Source: G965267425 sp965267425
GTDB lineage: Bacteria > Bacteroidota > Bacteroidia > Flavobacteriales_E > Vicingaceae
Assembly (NCBI GenBank): GCA_965267425.1
Contig: OZ253959.1
Location: 124,001 to 188,000 of the forward strand
DNA length: 64,000 nt
Direction of reading: 5' to 3'
Shown: piece after piece, positions 43,284 to 52,214 of the stretch
Layout of the letters: the number at the start of each line of letters is the position of its first letter
Numbering within the stretch: the stretch's first letter is position 1
The notes under the pieces: model-generated
Seen by the model: the letters and a program-made list of their open reading frames with translations, nothing else
What the model was told of the DNA's origin: nothing
Database searches by the model: none
Position numbers and translations under genes: made by a program

Positions 43284-43868
43284 TTATGCCTTTTTACCGG
43301 AAATTTTTACCTCCATCGTAAATTCGTCATAAATAGTTTTATCACCTAAATCATCAAAAAAGGAACCTGACCCATATTTTACGTTGTATTCTGAACGATC
43401 AATAACAATGGTAGCATTGCCATTTAAAGCACCTTCTTTTTCTTCTATTTGAGCGTTAAATTTTATGGGTTTGGTAATACCTTTAATGGTCATTCTCCCC
43501 ATAACTTTATAGTCGTTTTTCCCTTGATGCACCGCGTTGGTGATAACTAAAGTTGCGGTAGGAAAAGTTGCTACACCGAAGAAGTCGTCTGATTTCAAAT
43601 GACCTTCTAATTTCGCTCTATATTCTCCATCTTCCATATCTGTGTTCTTAATTGAAGTCATATCGATTTCAACTTTTCCACCACTTAATTTTCCTTCTTT
43701 CATCATGAGAGCACCACTGGAGATGTTCACTGTTCCATCGTGCTTTCCTGTTACTTTTTCACCAATCCATTTTACGGAGCTGGCAGATGCGTCAATTGCA
43801 TATTCTTGAGCGCTCAATGTTCCTGTCAAAAACAATAGAACGAACGCAGAGAGTTTAAATAATTTCAT
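43284..43868 (-). CDS. YceI family protein
   Basis: 194 aa with signal peptide (MKLFKLSAFVLLFLTGTLSAQ). The lipocalin-like YceI domain has ASSVKWIGEKVTGKHDGTV, LSGGKVEIDMTSI, HLKSDDFFGVATFPTA and MTIKGITKPIKF. Such proteins bind isoprenoid quinones or similar lipids in the periplasm and respond to acid or oxidative stress. Last gene of a MarR-nitroreductase-pirin-YceI run with gaps of 11-20 nt. Confidence 0.92.
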   Translation of the reverse strand: MKLFKLSAFVLLFLTGTLSAQEYAIDASASSVKWIGEKVTGKHDGTVNISSGALMMKEGKLSGGKVEIDMTSIKNTDMEDGEYRAKLEGHLKSDDFFGVATFPTATLVITNAVHQGKNDYKVMGRMTIKGITKPIKFNAQIEEKEGALNGNATIVIDRSEYNVKYGSGSFFDDLGDKTIYDEFTMEVKISGKKA

Positions 43869-43888
43869 AATTGTTTGTTTAGATTAGA

Positions 43889-44608
43889 TTAAACGGGCAC
43901 CTCTAAAAGAAGTACATCCGATGCTTGATTAAATTTAAAATTGATATCATTTATATTTTTCAACCCCATTCCATCACGTCTTGAAAGTATTTCTTTTTCC
44001 ACTTCAATTTCTCCTTCAATGGTGAAAATATAAAGACCATTTGCCTCATCTTGCTTTTTATATGAAGTCGTAGTATTGGCATCAAACATACCACGGGAAA
44101 TGAAAGCGTTTTGATTTATCCAGAGTGTTGAATCATCATTTTCATCTGGATTGGCAATGGATTGAAAAATGTTCTTTTTGTTTTCAAATGAAAACGTCAG
44201 CTGATCGTATCTTGGCTCTATTCCCTGTTCTCCTGGAATGATCCAGATTTGCAAGAATTGAACATCTTCGTCATCCGAGATATTGTATTCGGAATGAATA
44301 ATGCCTGTTCCAGCTGACATGATTTGAATATCACCATGATGAATTTTGATTTCATTGTTCTTGTTATCACGATGCAAGAGCCCACCTTTTAAAGGTACAG
44401 AAACGATTTCCATGTTTTTGTGAGGGTGAAAATCAAAGCCCTTGGAAGGAGCAACTTTGTCGTCATTTAATACCCGAAGTGCTCCAAATTGAACTCGCTC
44501 CGGATCGTAATAATTGGCGAAACTAAACGTGTGATGCGTGTTGAGCCAGCCGTAATCTGCATGACCTCTGGTATTGGCCCTATGAATTGTCTTTTCAGCG
44601 GTTTTCAT
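43889..44608 (-). CDS. pirin family protein
   Basis: 239 aa bicupin. N-terminal pirin motifs HTFSFANYYDPERVQFGALRVLNDD and FDFHPHKNMEIVSV with the metal-binding His residues, then GGLLHRDN and GTGIIHSEYN. Many bacterial pirins have quercetinase-like dioxygenase activity. In an operon with a nitroreductase and a MarR regulator, a role in detoxifying phenolic or quinone compounds is likely. Confidence 0.92.
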   Translation of the reverse strand: MKTAEKTIHRANTRGHADYGWLNTHHTFSFANYYDPERVQFGALRVLNDDKVAPSKGFDFHPHKNMEIVSVPLKGGLLHRDNKNNEIKIHHGDIQIMSAGTGIIHSEYNISDDEDVQFLQIWIIPGEQGIEPRYDQLTFSFENKKNIFQSIANPDENDDSTLWINQNAFISRGMFDANTTTSYKKQDEANGLYIFTIEGEIEVEKEILSRRDGMGLKNINDINFKFNQASDVLLLEVPV

Positions 44609-44620
44609 AAGCTAAATTGG

Positions 44621-45202
44621 TTAATTCCAGTTTTTATGATGGATAATTTCGTCTAAAGGTTTTCTACTAGGGGCACTGTTTTCCATTTCAGCCATTGGAC
44701 CTTCAAGTGCATCTGAAGAACCTAAATAGCCAATCACAAATCCACAAATGATGTCGTAGGGTTCATGAATTCCAAACGTTTCAATAAGGTAGTTTTTATC
44801 AATTCCCGCCATTTGATGAACGTACAAATTCATGTCCATGGCTTGAAGTGTCAATTGACTCATGGCCATACCCGTATCATACCAGGCATGATGATTGATC
44901 TTATTGTTTCTGTCAAATGTGCTTTTAGCAATGGCAAAACCAACCATTGGAGCAGAGTTGGCCCAGGTCCTGTTTTTTTCATTTAATCCGAGAAACAACT
45001 TATCGTATTCAGCGCCATCTTGCTTGAGTGCATAGATAAATCTCCATGGCTGCTCATTAAAAGCTGAAGCACTCCATTTTGCTGCTTCGAACAAAGACAT
45101 AACCATCTCTTCATTCAGCTCTTGGTTGCTAAAACTTCTTGGACTCCAACGTTTTTTCATTAATTCGTTGATAGGATATTCTATGTTTTTTTCTGGTTTC
45201 AT
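44621..45202 (-). CDS. nitroreductase family protein
   Basis: 193 aa FMN-dependent fold. MKKRWSPRSFSNQELNEE is the typical start, followed by EAAKWSASAFNEQPWRFIYA, TGMAMSQLTLQAMDMNLYVHQMAG and ICGFVIGYLG. It reduces nitro or quinone substrates with NAD(P)H. Second gene after the MarR regulator (11-nt gap), so probably induced by the compound that the regulator senses. Confidence 0.92.
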   Translation of the reverse strand: MKPEKNIEYPINELMKKRWSPRSFSNQELNEEMVMSLFEAAKWSASAFNEQPWRFIYALKQDGAEYDKLFLGLNEKNRTWANSAPMVGFAIAKSTFDRNNKINHHAWYDTGMAMSQLTLQAMDMNLYVHQMAGIDKNYLIETFGIHEPYDIICGFVIGYLGSSDALEGPMAEMENSAPSRKPLDEIIHHKNWN

Positions 45203-45213
45203 ACAGTTATTTA

Positions 45214-45669
45214 TTAATCTTCACCCCTGAATTTGTCTAGCAAATCACTTAATTGACCTGCCTCAGATTTGGAGAGCCATTTTTCTTCATTTCTTGCCTT
45301 ATTGAGAACTTCCGTGAGCATCTCACAAGTTTCCAAACCCTTATCTGTAATGAGAATGTCAACTTGCCTTCTGTTGTTTTCGCAGATTTTTCTGACCACC
45401 AAGCCTTTTTTAAATAATTTATCCACCAAACGAGAAGTATTGGACATTTTATCCAACATTCTTTTCGTCACCAGATTGAGTGGGGCAGGATTGGGGTACT
45501 GTCCTTTTAATATTCGAAGGATGTTGAATTGTTGGATGGAAACATCATGAGGCTTCAATATAGCTCCTAGCCTTGAAGTAAGCCAGTTGGCTGTGAAGAT
45601 TATATTGACATCTGCCTTAATATATTCGTTGGCAAATTTGGTCTGTTGTATTTCGTCTTCAATGCGCAT
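45214..45669 (-). CDS. MarR family transcriptional regulator
   Basis: 151 aa. The winged-helix part reads LKPHDVSIQQFNILRIL, KRMLDKMSNTSRLVDKLFKKGLVVR and NNRRQVDILITDKG, the standard MarR recognition helix and wing. First gene of its operon. An 18-nt near-perfect palindrome and a promoter lie directly upstream, pointing to autoregulation with release by a small aromatic or oxidant ligand. Confidence 0.93.
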   Translation of the reverse strand: MRIEDEIQQTKFANEYIKADVNIIFTANWLTSRLGAILKPHDVSIQQFNILRILKGQYPNPAPLNLVTKRMLDKMSNTSRLVDKLFKKGLVVRKICENNRRQVDILITDKGLETCEMLTEVLNKARNEEKWLSKSEAGQLSDLLDKFRGED

Positions 45670-45685
45670 ACATCAAGTGTTTCTG

Positions 45686-45720
45686 CAAAGATACAAAAAC
45701 AATTGATGTATATACAACAA
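45686..45720 (-). promoter_or_regulatory. MarR operon promoter and operator
   Basis: On the minus strand TATCTTTG (45686-45693) is a perfect -7 box with a TTG 21 nt upstream. The -33 region lies in an 18-nt palindrome TTGATGTATATACAACAA (45703-45720) with one mismatched pair and a perfect TGTATATACA core. A second TTGATGTAT half-site lies at the MarR start codon. Confidence 0.6.
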
Positions 45721-45733
45721 TAATAGTTTTTCC

Positions 45734-46072
45734 TTAGAAAGATTCCAGGTCAACGGGTCTGATGACACCGAACCATTTAATAATTTTTTCACCGACTCCA
45801 TCGGCATTGATGTGTATGATGTAGACACCAGAGGCGATGGGGATGTTATCGGTATTTTTCAGGTTCCAATCCAGGAAGGTATTGGGGTCTGATTTTTGGA
45901 ATTTTCTCACCAGTGTACCCCCGATGTTGTAGATGCTGATGGTACACGTTTCTGGCAGGTTGGTTATTTTAACGGTATTGGTAAGTCCATCACCTTCGTA
46001 TTGAGAGAAGGCGTAGTATGGGTTAGGCACAACGTTGATGTTGTCCAGTGCAGACTCTGCCGTTGAGGTCAT
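45734..46072 (-). CDS. detached C-terminal sorting domain of the large cargo protein
   Basis: 112 aa beginning with ATG that overlaps the TGA of the preceding gene. The sequence ALDNINVVPNPYYAFSQYEG, VKITNLPETCTISIYNIGGTLVRKF, IASGVYIIHINA, KIIKWFGVIRPVDL is the normal C-terminal end of this family of large surface proteins. It has no signal peptide, so it is almost surely the last part of the neighbouring gene, moved out of frame by a small indel in about 36 nt (46069-46105) or read by a shift of frame. Confidence 0.75.
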   Translation of the reverse strand: MTSTAESALDNINVVPNPYYAFSQYEGDGLTNTVKITNLPETCTISIYNIGGTLVRKFQKSDPNTFLDWNLKNTDNIPIASGVYIIHINADGVGEKIIKWFGVIRPVDLESF

Positions 46073-49000
46073 TCCGGTTTTGGTTTGGAATGCTCCAGGT
46101 CAACCAGGTAGTGTGGTCTTCCTTGGTTTTGGTTTTGCTCGGTTTGGAAGAAGTCATAGGTTTTGTTCACGCGCAGTGATACGACTACATCGGAACCCAG
46201 AAGTGTTTGGTCTTCGGCCAAGATGGGGAGTCCTACCCAGATACAGGTGGTCCACATGTCTCTCACATCGCTGTTAAAGGCGGTACTTCCTGGGTAATCT
46301 TTAAGCAGGCTGTAGAGTGTTTCTCCTCTGTCGTAGGCAGGCATGTTGAAACGTGCATCCTGGATTTGAGTTGTGGCATTAAAGACGTAGATGTAGTGTT
46401 TTCCACCCCATACGTTTTCAAAGTTGGCTCCTTGATTTTCGATATCGGTAGGGTTCCAGAGCATATCGGCTCCGTTGTTACCAGCCAGCCAAGAGTCCTC
46501 ACCAAAGGCCATGTTGAGGCGTTGTCCGGTTTCTACATTGATGGCAAATCCTGGGAACCATCCCATTCCGACTCCTTGGTCGGCTTGTGGGTTACCATCG
46601 ATGTCTACCGAAGGAGACTGCCTTAGGGCATGTTTGGTAGAGGTAACGGTGGTTTGGTTGGAGTTGAGTAGCTGTGTACCGCCAATGGCCAGTACAGGGT
46701 CTTTTTGCATTTCCAAAACGGGACACCTTGTCCAAAGGGTTTTATCTGCGGTAAAGTAGATGTTGACCGATTGCAGGTGCTCTAGTTTGGCCAGTGATAC
46801 GGCTGCTCCATTGAGGATGTTGGGAGCTGGCGCATTGAGGATGGCTGTTCCTACATCGTCATAGGCACAGAGTCGGTAGGGCGCCCAGGTACCTTCGAGG
46901 ATTTTTTCATAGACTTCGTTTCCATCCAGTGCGACCAGTTCGGTTCCATTGGGGTCGTTGGGGTCTGGCACTCTGGCTGGCAGAGAGGTAAAGTAATCGT
47001 TGTAGAGGTTGTCGGGCGCTTCTTCCTCTTGTGTGGTTCCTGCACGGATCCAGTTGTAATCGGATTGTCCATCGGTATCGGCAATGCCCGATAGCCAGTT
47101 TTGCGAGATGTCCGAGGTGACCTGAGTAGCGGAGATGAACCCGTTTTCTGAGAGTGGGTCTTCACCGTAGTTGATGGCCAGCTCGGCGGCTGGGTTATAG
47201 GCCTGGGTAACGTTCAGGGAGATACCCCAATCGCGGATGAGTTGTTCGTTGGAACTTCCCAGGATAATGGCTTTTTCGGAATAGACGGTATCGGTGCTTC
47301 CTTCGAGCCACATTTTCCAGTGAGCTTCTCCCAGGTTGTTGGTATCCAAGAACTCAATGTGGAGTTGTCCGGCAGGGATGTTCAAAGGGTCGATGACTTT
47401 GATTTCCACAGGTCCTGCTCCTTGTTGATAGACAGGGAAGTCAACCGATGAGGTAGGAGATTCGATGATGTCAGCAACGGTTTGTGTGGTTAGCTCAAGG
47501 GCCAAACCACCGTTTCCAACGCCTTCCAATCGGATGATTTCGGGTTGGTCACCATAGGCAGCATTGACTTGAGTTCCACCACTTTCTGATTCAGGAGGAT
47601 GGGGGATAAAGGCAAAAGACTGCACACTTCCTGAAGTACTTTTACGTGAGGAGATGTAGGGTGTTTTTTGTCCATCGGCAAAGAGTGGGTCATCCTGAAT
47701 GTAGGTTTTAAAGTTGTTGTACCCATAGGCAATGGCCATGTAGTAATACGTTTTGTAGTTGACCAGCTTGGGGTCTCCTTGGGAGAAGAGGTCTTCGGTT
47801 ACCTGGAAGGAATGTTGGATACCTTGGTTGGCTCCATCCACCATGATGCTTCCTTTGTTGGCTCCCAGGTCATCGTCAAACTCAAAGTTGACCAGTTTGG
47901 ATACATCATCACGGATGTCACACTGAAACAGGGGTCTTGCCAGTTCTAAGTTACCAATATCGTTGACCGATACGGTGGCATCTTTAAGCTGAAAGATTTG
48001 GTATCCCTGGAATCGGTATTTGTTGTCATAAGGTTCAGGTTCTTCATCTGGGGTAACAATGAAGGGGTCTTCTTCTTCGTAATCCTCCGGGGTATTACGG
48101 AAGTTGTTGGAAAGTCCTTTTTTGTTGGATAGGTACAGGATGATTTCCTGGTCGAGTTCTTGTCCAGATAGGTCCGGTGCATCGGGACCGTTTAGTACGT
48201 TAAAGCAATTGTCAAAGAGGGCTTGTGCTTTTTCATCGGCTTCTTTAAGCTTGAGCACACTTTGGAAGGGGTCACCACTGGCAGCTTGTGCCCACACTAC
48301 CCCAACGGTAATGTCATTAACCGCTCCTGGAAGTAGGGTAAAGGGTCCGGCAGATTGCAAAAACCGTCGGTCAAAGGGTTGATTACCGGCCTGCTCTTCA
48401 GTCCAGTCAAATCCAGGATTCACACCACGCGTTCCCCAATGCAAAGGGTCAGAGTTTCCGGGGAACATAAAGTCAGACTCCAGTTCGGTAGAACCCGAGG
48501 CAATGTTCCCATTACCACCATAAAGCTGCTTGGTACCATCTCTCCAGATTCCTCTAAGGTAGTTGTAGTGGTCAACCGCTGTTACCGGGTCATTGATAGG
48601 ACCACTTCCTCGGTTATAATAGACAAACCTTCTCATACCATAACGCTCGTTGTCAACGATGGTATCCGGCTCAGGATCATTAGGGTCATAGTAACCTACA
48701 CCGTTTAAAGCTTCTCCGGGCCCGATACCTTTCAGGTTATTCGAGTCATCGTCATCCTGGTAAGGACCTTCGAAAAAGTCAATACCAATGGCTGGTGGAT
48801 TGGAACCATATCCAACGGCACCACGATTATCTTCATCAAATCCATCACCATTGTAACAGAATCCCAAACCTCTTTCTACATCACAACCTACATAATCATC
48901 ATCGGCATTACCCAAATCCGGGTCAACCCACTGACCAAAGTAAGTATCAGTCAAGGTAAACGTAGAACGGTTGATAAGTTCGTAGTTGTAAAAGGTCATA

Positions 49001-49827
49001 TCGTTCACCGCATCGTTGGTGGCAAAGGCAAATGCCTGAGCACGAATCTCCATGCCGATGGCAGAACCATTGGTCTCAGTGTGGATGTTTCCTTTGTCAT
49101 TAAATACCCACCAGTGGGTTTGGTCGCCAAATAATCTTACATCTCTTACCACTCTACAATCAATATCTCCGGTCACGTCATAATATGGATAATCTCCTTG
49201 TTCAGGGTCATAATCTCCGCTACCATCATTATCGTAAAAAGGAGCAAGGAAAAAATCTTGACCCAAAGACTCATCACCATGAGCCGGCCAATCAACAATA
49301 CTTTTAGGTACTGTATACCCATTAAAGCTTTCATCTAATTCGCAATCAGGATCTTGATTACATTGATACCATTGAATGAATCGATCCACTTCTATTCTGG
49401 AAATGGTGTAAAACCTATCGTACTGCAAACATGTGGCAGGTTCAATCTCTGCTTCCCCTTTGCTCAGAGGACCTGTCCAGAAGTCATTGGTACCATTACG
49501 GAAAGTAACCGCTGCAATTTTTAACTGACCGTTGATGTCTGTACCACCCATCCACAACGAACCTGAATAGATGGAAGTCTGTTGTCCACCTGCAGGAATG
49601 ATGTAATCCGCAGCACCATTTGGTCTGTCTTGCCACATGCTACCACCGGTTTCAATGATACAGCTTACATTGTTGAACTCCAGACGTGTGTTACGCACCG
49701 CCGGAGAACAGTTGGCAGCTGTTCGCAATGTGGTAGAACCAGAGGATTTACGCTGACCATTGTCTGAACGTCGGGAAAAAGAAATGATAGGCAGTAAAAT
49801 AAGAAGGAGCAGAACAGTTCGGTTCAT
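46069..49827 (-). CDS. large exported surface protein, sorting domain out of frame
   Basis: 1252 aa from the ATG at 49827 (MNRTVLLLLILLPIISFS signal peptide). The body resembles very large T9SS cargo of Flavobacteriales: GGSMWQDRPNGAADYIIPA, SGSLWMGGTDINGQLKIAA, DPEQGDYPYYDVTGDIDC, THWWVFNDKGNIH, and many acidic DNDGSGDYDP-type stretches that may bind calcium. It ends abruptly at KPKPE just where relatives run on into a sorting domain, which lies in the -1 frame next to it. GC content is clearly higher across most of the gene than in neighbours. Function unknown. Confidence 0.8.
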   Translation of the reverse strand: MNRTVLLLLILLPIISFSRRSDNGQRKSSGSTTLRTAANCSPAVRNTRLEFNNVSCIIETGGSMWQDRPNGAADYIIPAGGQQTSIYSGSLWMGGTDINGQLKIAAVTFRNGTNDFWTGPLSKGEAEIEPATCLQYDRFYTISRIEVDRFIQWYQCNQDPDCELDESFNGYTVPKSIVDWPAHGDESLGQDFFLAPFYDNDGSGDYDPEQGDYPYYDVTGDIDCRVVRDVRLFGDQTHWWVFNDKGNIHTETNGSAIGMEIRAQAFAFATNDAVNDMTFYNYELINRSTFTLTDTYFGQWVDPDLGNADDDYVGCDVERGLGFCYNGDGFDEDNRGAVGYGSNPPAIGIDFFEGPYQDDDDSNNLKGIGPGEALNGVGYYDPNDPEPDTIVDNERYGMRRFVYYNRGSGPINDPVTAVDHYNYLRGIWRDGTKQLYGGNGNIASGSTELESDFMFPGNSDPLHWGTRGVNPGFDWTEEQAGNQPFDRRFLQSAGPFTLLPGAVNDITVGVVWAQAASGDPFQSVLKLKEADEKAQALFDNCFNVLNGPDAPDLSGQELDQEIILYLSNKKGLSNNFRNTPEDYEEEDPFIVTPDEEPEPYDNKYRFQGYQIFQLKDATVSVNDIGNLELARPLFQCDIRDDVSKLVNFEFDDDLGANKGSIMVDGANQGIQHSFQVTEDLFSQGDPKLVNYKTYYYMAIAYGYNNFKTYIQDDPLFADGQKTPYISSRKSTSGSVQSFAFIPHPPESESGGTQVNAAYGDQPEIIRLEGVGNGGLALELTTQTVADIIESPTSSVDFPVYQQGAGPVEIKVIDPLNIPAGQLHIEFLDTNNLGEAHWKMWLEGSTDTVYSEKAIILGSSNEQLIRDWGISLNVTQAYNPAAELAINYGEDPLSENGFISATQVTSDISQNWLSGIADTDGQSDYNWIRAGTTQEEEAPDNLYNDYFTSLPARVPDPNDPNGTELVALDGNEVYEKILEGTWAPYRLCAYDDVGTAILNAPAPNILNGAAVSLAKLEHLQSVNIYFTADKTLWTRCPVLEMQKDPVLAIGGTQLLNSNQTTVTSTKHALRQSPSVDIDGNPQADQGVGMGWFPGFAINVETGQRLNMAFGEDSWLAGNNGADMLWNPTDIENQGANFENVWGGKHYIYVFNATTQIQDARFNMPAYDRGETLYSLLKDYPGSTAFNSDVRDMWTTCIWVGLPILAEDQTLLGSDVVVSLRVNKTYDFFQTEQNQNQGRPHYLVDLEHSKPKPE

Positions 49828-49970
49828 AATGTGCAGATTAGAATATCGGAACATAATATTAATGCATAATTCAAACGCCTCTGAGCTGGAATTCTTTAGC
49901 GGTATTCTACTTGAAATAAGAGGTTACTATAAAACAATGAATGGAAAAGGGTGATTATTTTGGAAAGGCT

Positions 49971-49978
49971 TAATTTTG
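49971..49978 (+). promoter_or_regulatory. promoter -7 element (TAATTTTG)
   Basis: Perfect TAnnTTTG, 18 nt before the ATG at 49997. It supports that start over the TTG at 49976, which overlaps the box. No clear -33 TTG at the right distance. Confidence 0.45.
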
Positions 49979-49996
49979 GCAACTCATAACTATTAT

Positions 49997-50404
49997 ATGC
50001 CTGAGAATTCAATACCCCGTCGTATGTTTGACAATGACCCATTCAGTCAATGGCTGGGAATAAAAATGCAGGAAAACCAAGGCAGTTTTCCCTCTTTGGA
50101 AATGGAGGTGAGAAAAGAAATGGTGAATGGATTTGGCATAGCACACGGCGGGATAACTTATGCACTTGCAGACAGCGCCTTGGCTTTTGCATCCAATAGT
50201 AAAGGGAAACAAAGTTTGTCAGTAGATACGTCCATTTCACATATACAGAAATGTGAAATTGGTGATTTACTTTCAACTGAAACTGAAGAAATCTATTGCG
50301 GAAACAAAACCGCATTGTATAAAATTGTAATTCGAAATCAAAAAGATGAACCTGTAGCGTATTTTAAAGGCACAGTATACAGGACATCTAAAAACTGGGA
50401 ATAA
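49997..50404 (+). CDS. paaI: PaaI-like hotdog thioesterase
   Basis: 135 aa from the ATG at 49997 (MPENSIPRRMFDNDPFSQWLG). Hotdog fold with NGFGIAHGGITYALADSALAFA, the PaaI signature with the HGG loop and active-site Asp, and VDTSISHIQKCEIGD. PaaI hydrolyses stalled phenylacetate CoA thioesters such as hydroxyphenylacetyl-CoA. Followed 3 nt later by the paaJ-type thiolase, which supports the assignment. Confidence 0.85.
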   Translation: MPENSIPRRMFDNDPFSQWLGIKMQENQGSFPSLEMEVRKEMVNGFGIAHGGITYALADSALAFASNSKGKQSLSVDTSISHIQKCEIGDLLSTETEEIYCGNKTALYKIVIRNQKDEPVAYFKGTVYRTSKNWE

Positions 50405-50407
50405 CTT

Positions 50408-51616
50408 ATGAAAGAAGCGTTCATCATTGATGCCATTAGAACACCAATTGGAAATTTTGGCGGAACACTATCAACCATTCGCACTGATGATTTGGCTGCA
50501 TTGGTGATCAAAGAAATCGTCAACAGAAACCAACAATTGGATCCAGCCTGGGTAGAGGATGTGATTTTTGGATGTGCAAATCAAGCTGGTGAAGACAATC
50601 GAAATGTTGCGAGAATGTCTTTATTGCTTGCCGGGCTTCCATTTTCAGTTCCGGGAGAAACGGTAAATCGATTGTGTGCTTCAGGAATGTCTGCCATTGT
50701 GCATGCGTCTAGAGCTATAAGAAACGGAGAAGGAGACTTTTACATTTCAGGGGGAGTGGAACATATGACCAGAGGTCCTTGGGTGATTTCAAAAGTTTCT
50801 AAACCATTTGGGCGAGATGCACAAATGCACGATTCTAGTTTTGGCTGGCGATTTATCAATCCAAAGATGGTTGAATTGTATGGAACAGATAGCATGGGAC
50901 AAACGGCTGAAAATCTGGCAGATAAATTTTCCATTAACCGAGAAGATCAAGATGCTTTTGCTTTGTGGTCTCAGCAAAAAGCAAAAATGGCTGCTGAAAA
51001 TGGATATCATGCTGAGGAAATTTTACCCGTTGAAATTCCAAGAAGAAAAGCAGATCCAATTGTATTTGACACAGATGAATTTGCTAAGCCCAATTCCAAT
51101 ATAGAAGGATTGGCTAAGCTAAGAGGTGCTTTTCGAAAAGAAGGGGGTACGGTAACTGCTGGAAATTCTTCAGGTTTAAATGATGGAGCCGCTGCCATGT
51201 TAATTGCATCCGAAGAGGGTGTCGTTAAAATGGGCGCAACGCCTTTGGCGCGAATTGTATCTTCTGCGGTTGCCGGAGTGGAACCCAGAATTATGGGCAT
51301 TGGTCCGGTGTATGCTTCGAAAAAGGCATTGGAAAGGGCCAATCTGAGTCTTAACAACATAGATGTCATTGAATTAAATGAGGCGTTTGCCGCACAAAGT
51401 TTAGCATGTACCCGAGAAATGGGCCTTGCCGATAATGATGAACGAGTAAACCCCAACGGGGGAGCTATTGCCTTGGGCCATCCACTTGGCATGTCTGGCA
51501 CACGAATTGTACAAAGCGCTGCCCTGCAGTTGAAAAGAACCAATAAAAAGTATGCATTGTGTACCATGTGTATTGGGGTAGGTCAAGGATATGCAGTTAT
51601 CATAGAACGCGTTTGA
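50408..51616 (+). CDS. paaJ: 3-oxoadipyl-CoA thiolase (PaaJ-like)
   Basis: 402 aa thiolase. Catalytic motifs are complete: nucleophile Cys in VNRLCASGMSAI at about 90, NEAFAAQSLA, His in GGAIALGHPLGMSG and Cys in CTMCIGVGQG. TPIGNFGGTLSTIRTDDLAA and the full layout fit PcaF/PaaJ-type enzymes that split 3-oxoadipyl-CoA into succinyl-CoA and acetyl-CoA. In a PaaI-PaaJ-PaaY run. Confidence 0.9.
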   Translation: MKEAFIIDAIRTPIGNFGGTLSTIRTDDLAALVIKEIVNRNQQLDPAWVEDVIFGCANQAGEDNRNVARMSLLLAGLPFSVPGETVNRLCASGMSAIVHASRAIRNGEGDFYISGGVEHMTRGPWVISKVSKPFGRDAQMHDSSFGWRFINPKMVELYGTDSMGQTAENLADKFSINREDQDAFALWSQQKAKMAAENGYHAEEILPVEIPRRKADPIVFDTDEFAKPNSNIEGLAKLRGAFRKEGGTVTAGNSSGLNDGAAAMLIASEEGVVKMGATPLARIVSSAVAGVEPRIMGIGPVYASKKALERANLSLNNIDVIELNEAFAAQSLACTREMGLADNDERVNPNGGAIALGHPLGMSGTRIVQSAALQLKRTNKKYALCTMCIGVGQGYAVIIERV

Positions 51617-51617
51617 T

Positions 51618-52214
51618 ATGATTTATGAATTCGACGGATACCAACCGGTCATCCATGAATCTGCATTTGTTCACCAAACAGCAACCATTATTGGTAATGT
51701 TATCATTGGCAAGGACGTATACGTTGGACCGGGAGCTGCAATACGAGGTGATTGGGGAGAAATTCGAATTGAAGATGGGTGTAATGTTCAGGAAAATTGC
51801 GTGTTGCATATGTTTCCAGGTAAGCAAGTTCTTTTAAAAAAGTCAGCGCACATAGGTCACGGTGCCATAATTCATGGCGCAACTGTTGGTGAGAATTGCC
51901 TGATTGGTATGAATGCTGTTTTAATGGATGATGTGATTGTGGGCAAAGAGTGTATTGTTGGCGCTTTGACTTTTATTCCTGGGGAGACGGTCATTGAACC
52001 TAGAAAAGTTGTAGTTGGTAATCCGGGGAAAATTGTCAAAGATGTTTCTGATGATATGATTGCCTGGAAGACAAAAGGGACTGAGCTATATCAACAACTT
52101 CCGGCAGACAGCTATCAAGGACTTAAGGAATGTGAACCATTGAGGGAAGAACCAAAAAACCGACCACGTCAACAAACCGGATTTTCAACTTGGAAAACCA
52201 CCAATAAAGATTAA
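51618..52214 (+). CDS. paaY: PaaY-like hexapeptide-repeat protein
   Basis: 198 aa left-handed beta-helix with hexapeptide repeats (VIIGKDVYVGPGAAIRGDWG, GCNVQENCVLHMFPG, HIGHGAIIHGATVGENCLIGMNAVLMDD) and three metal-type His residues as in gamma-carbonic anhydrases. PaaY is a thioesterase of the phenylacetate pathway that acts on stalled intermediates. It starts 1 nt after paaJ and has the ~200-aa length of PaaY rather than the ~170 of housekeeping relatives. Confidence 0.88.
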   Translation: MIYEFDGYQPVIHESAFVHQTATIIGNVIIGKDVYVGPGAAIRGDWGEIRIEDGCNVQENCVLHMFPGKQVLLKKSAHIGHGAIIHGATVGENCLIGMNAVLMDDVIVGKECIVGALTFIPGETVIEPRKVVVGNPGKIVKDVSDDMIAWKTKGTELYQQLPADSYQGLKECEPLREEPKNRPRQQTGFSTWKTTNKD

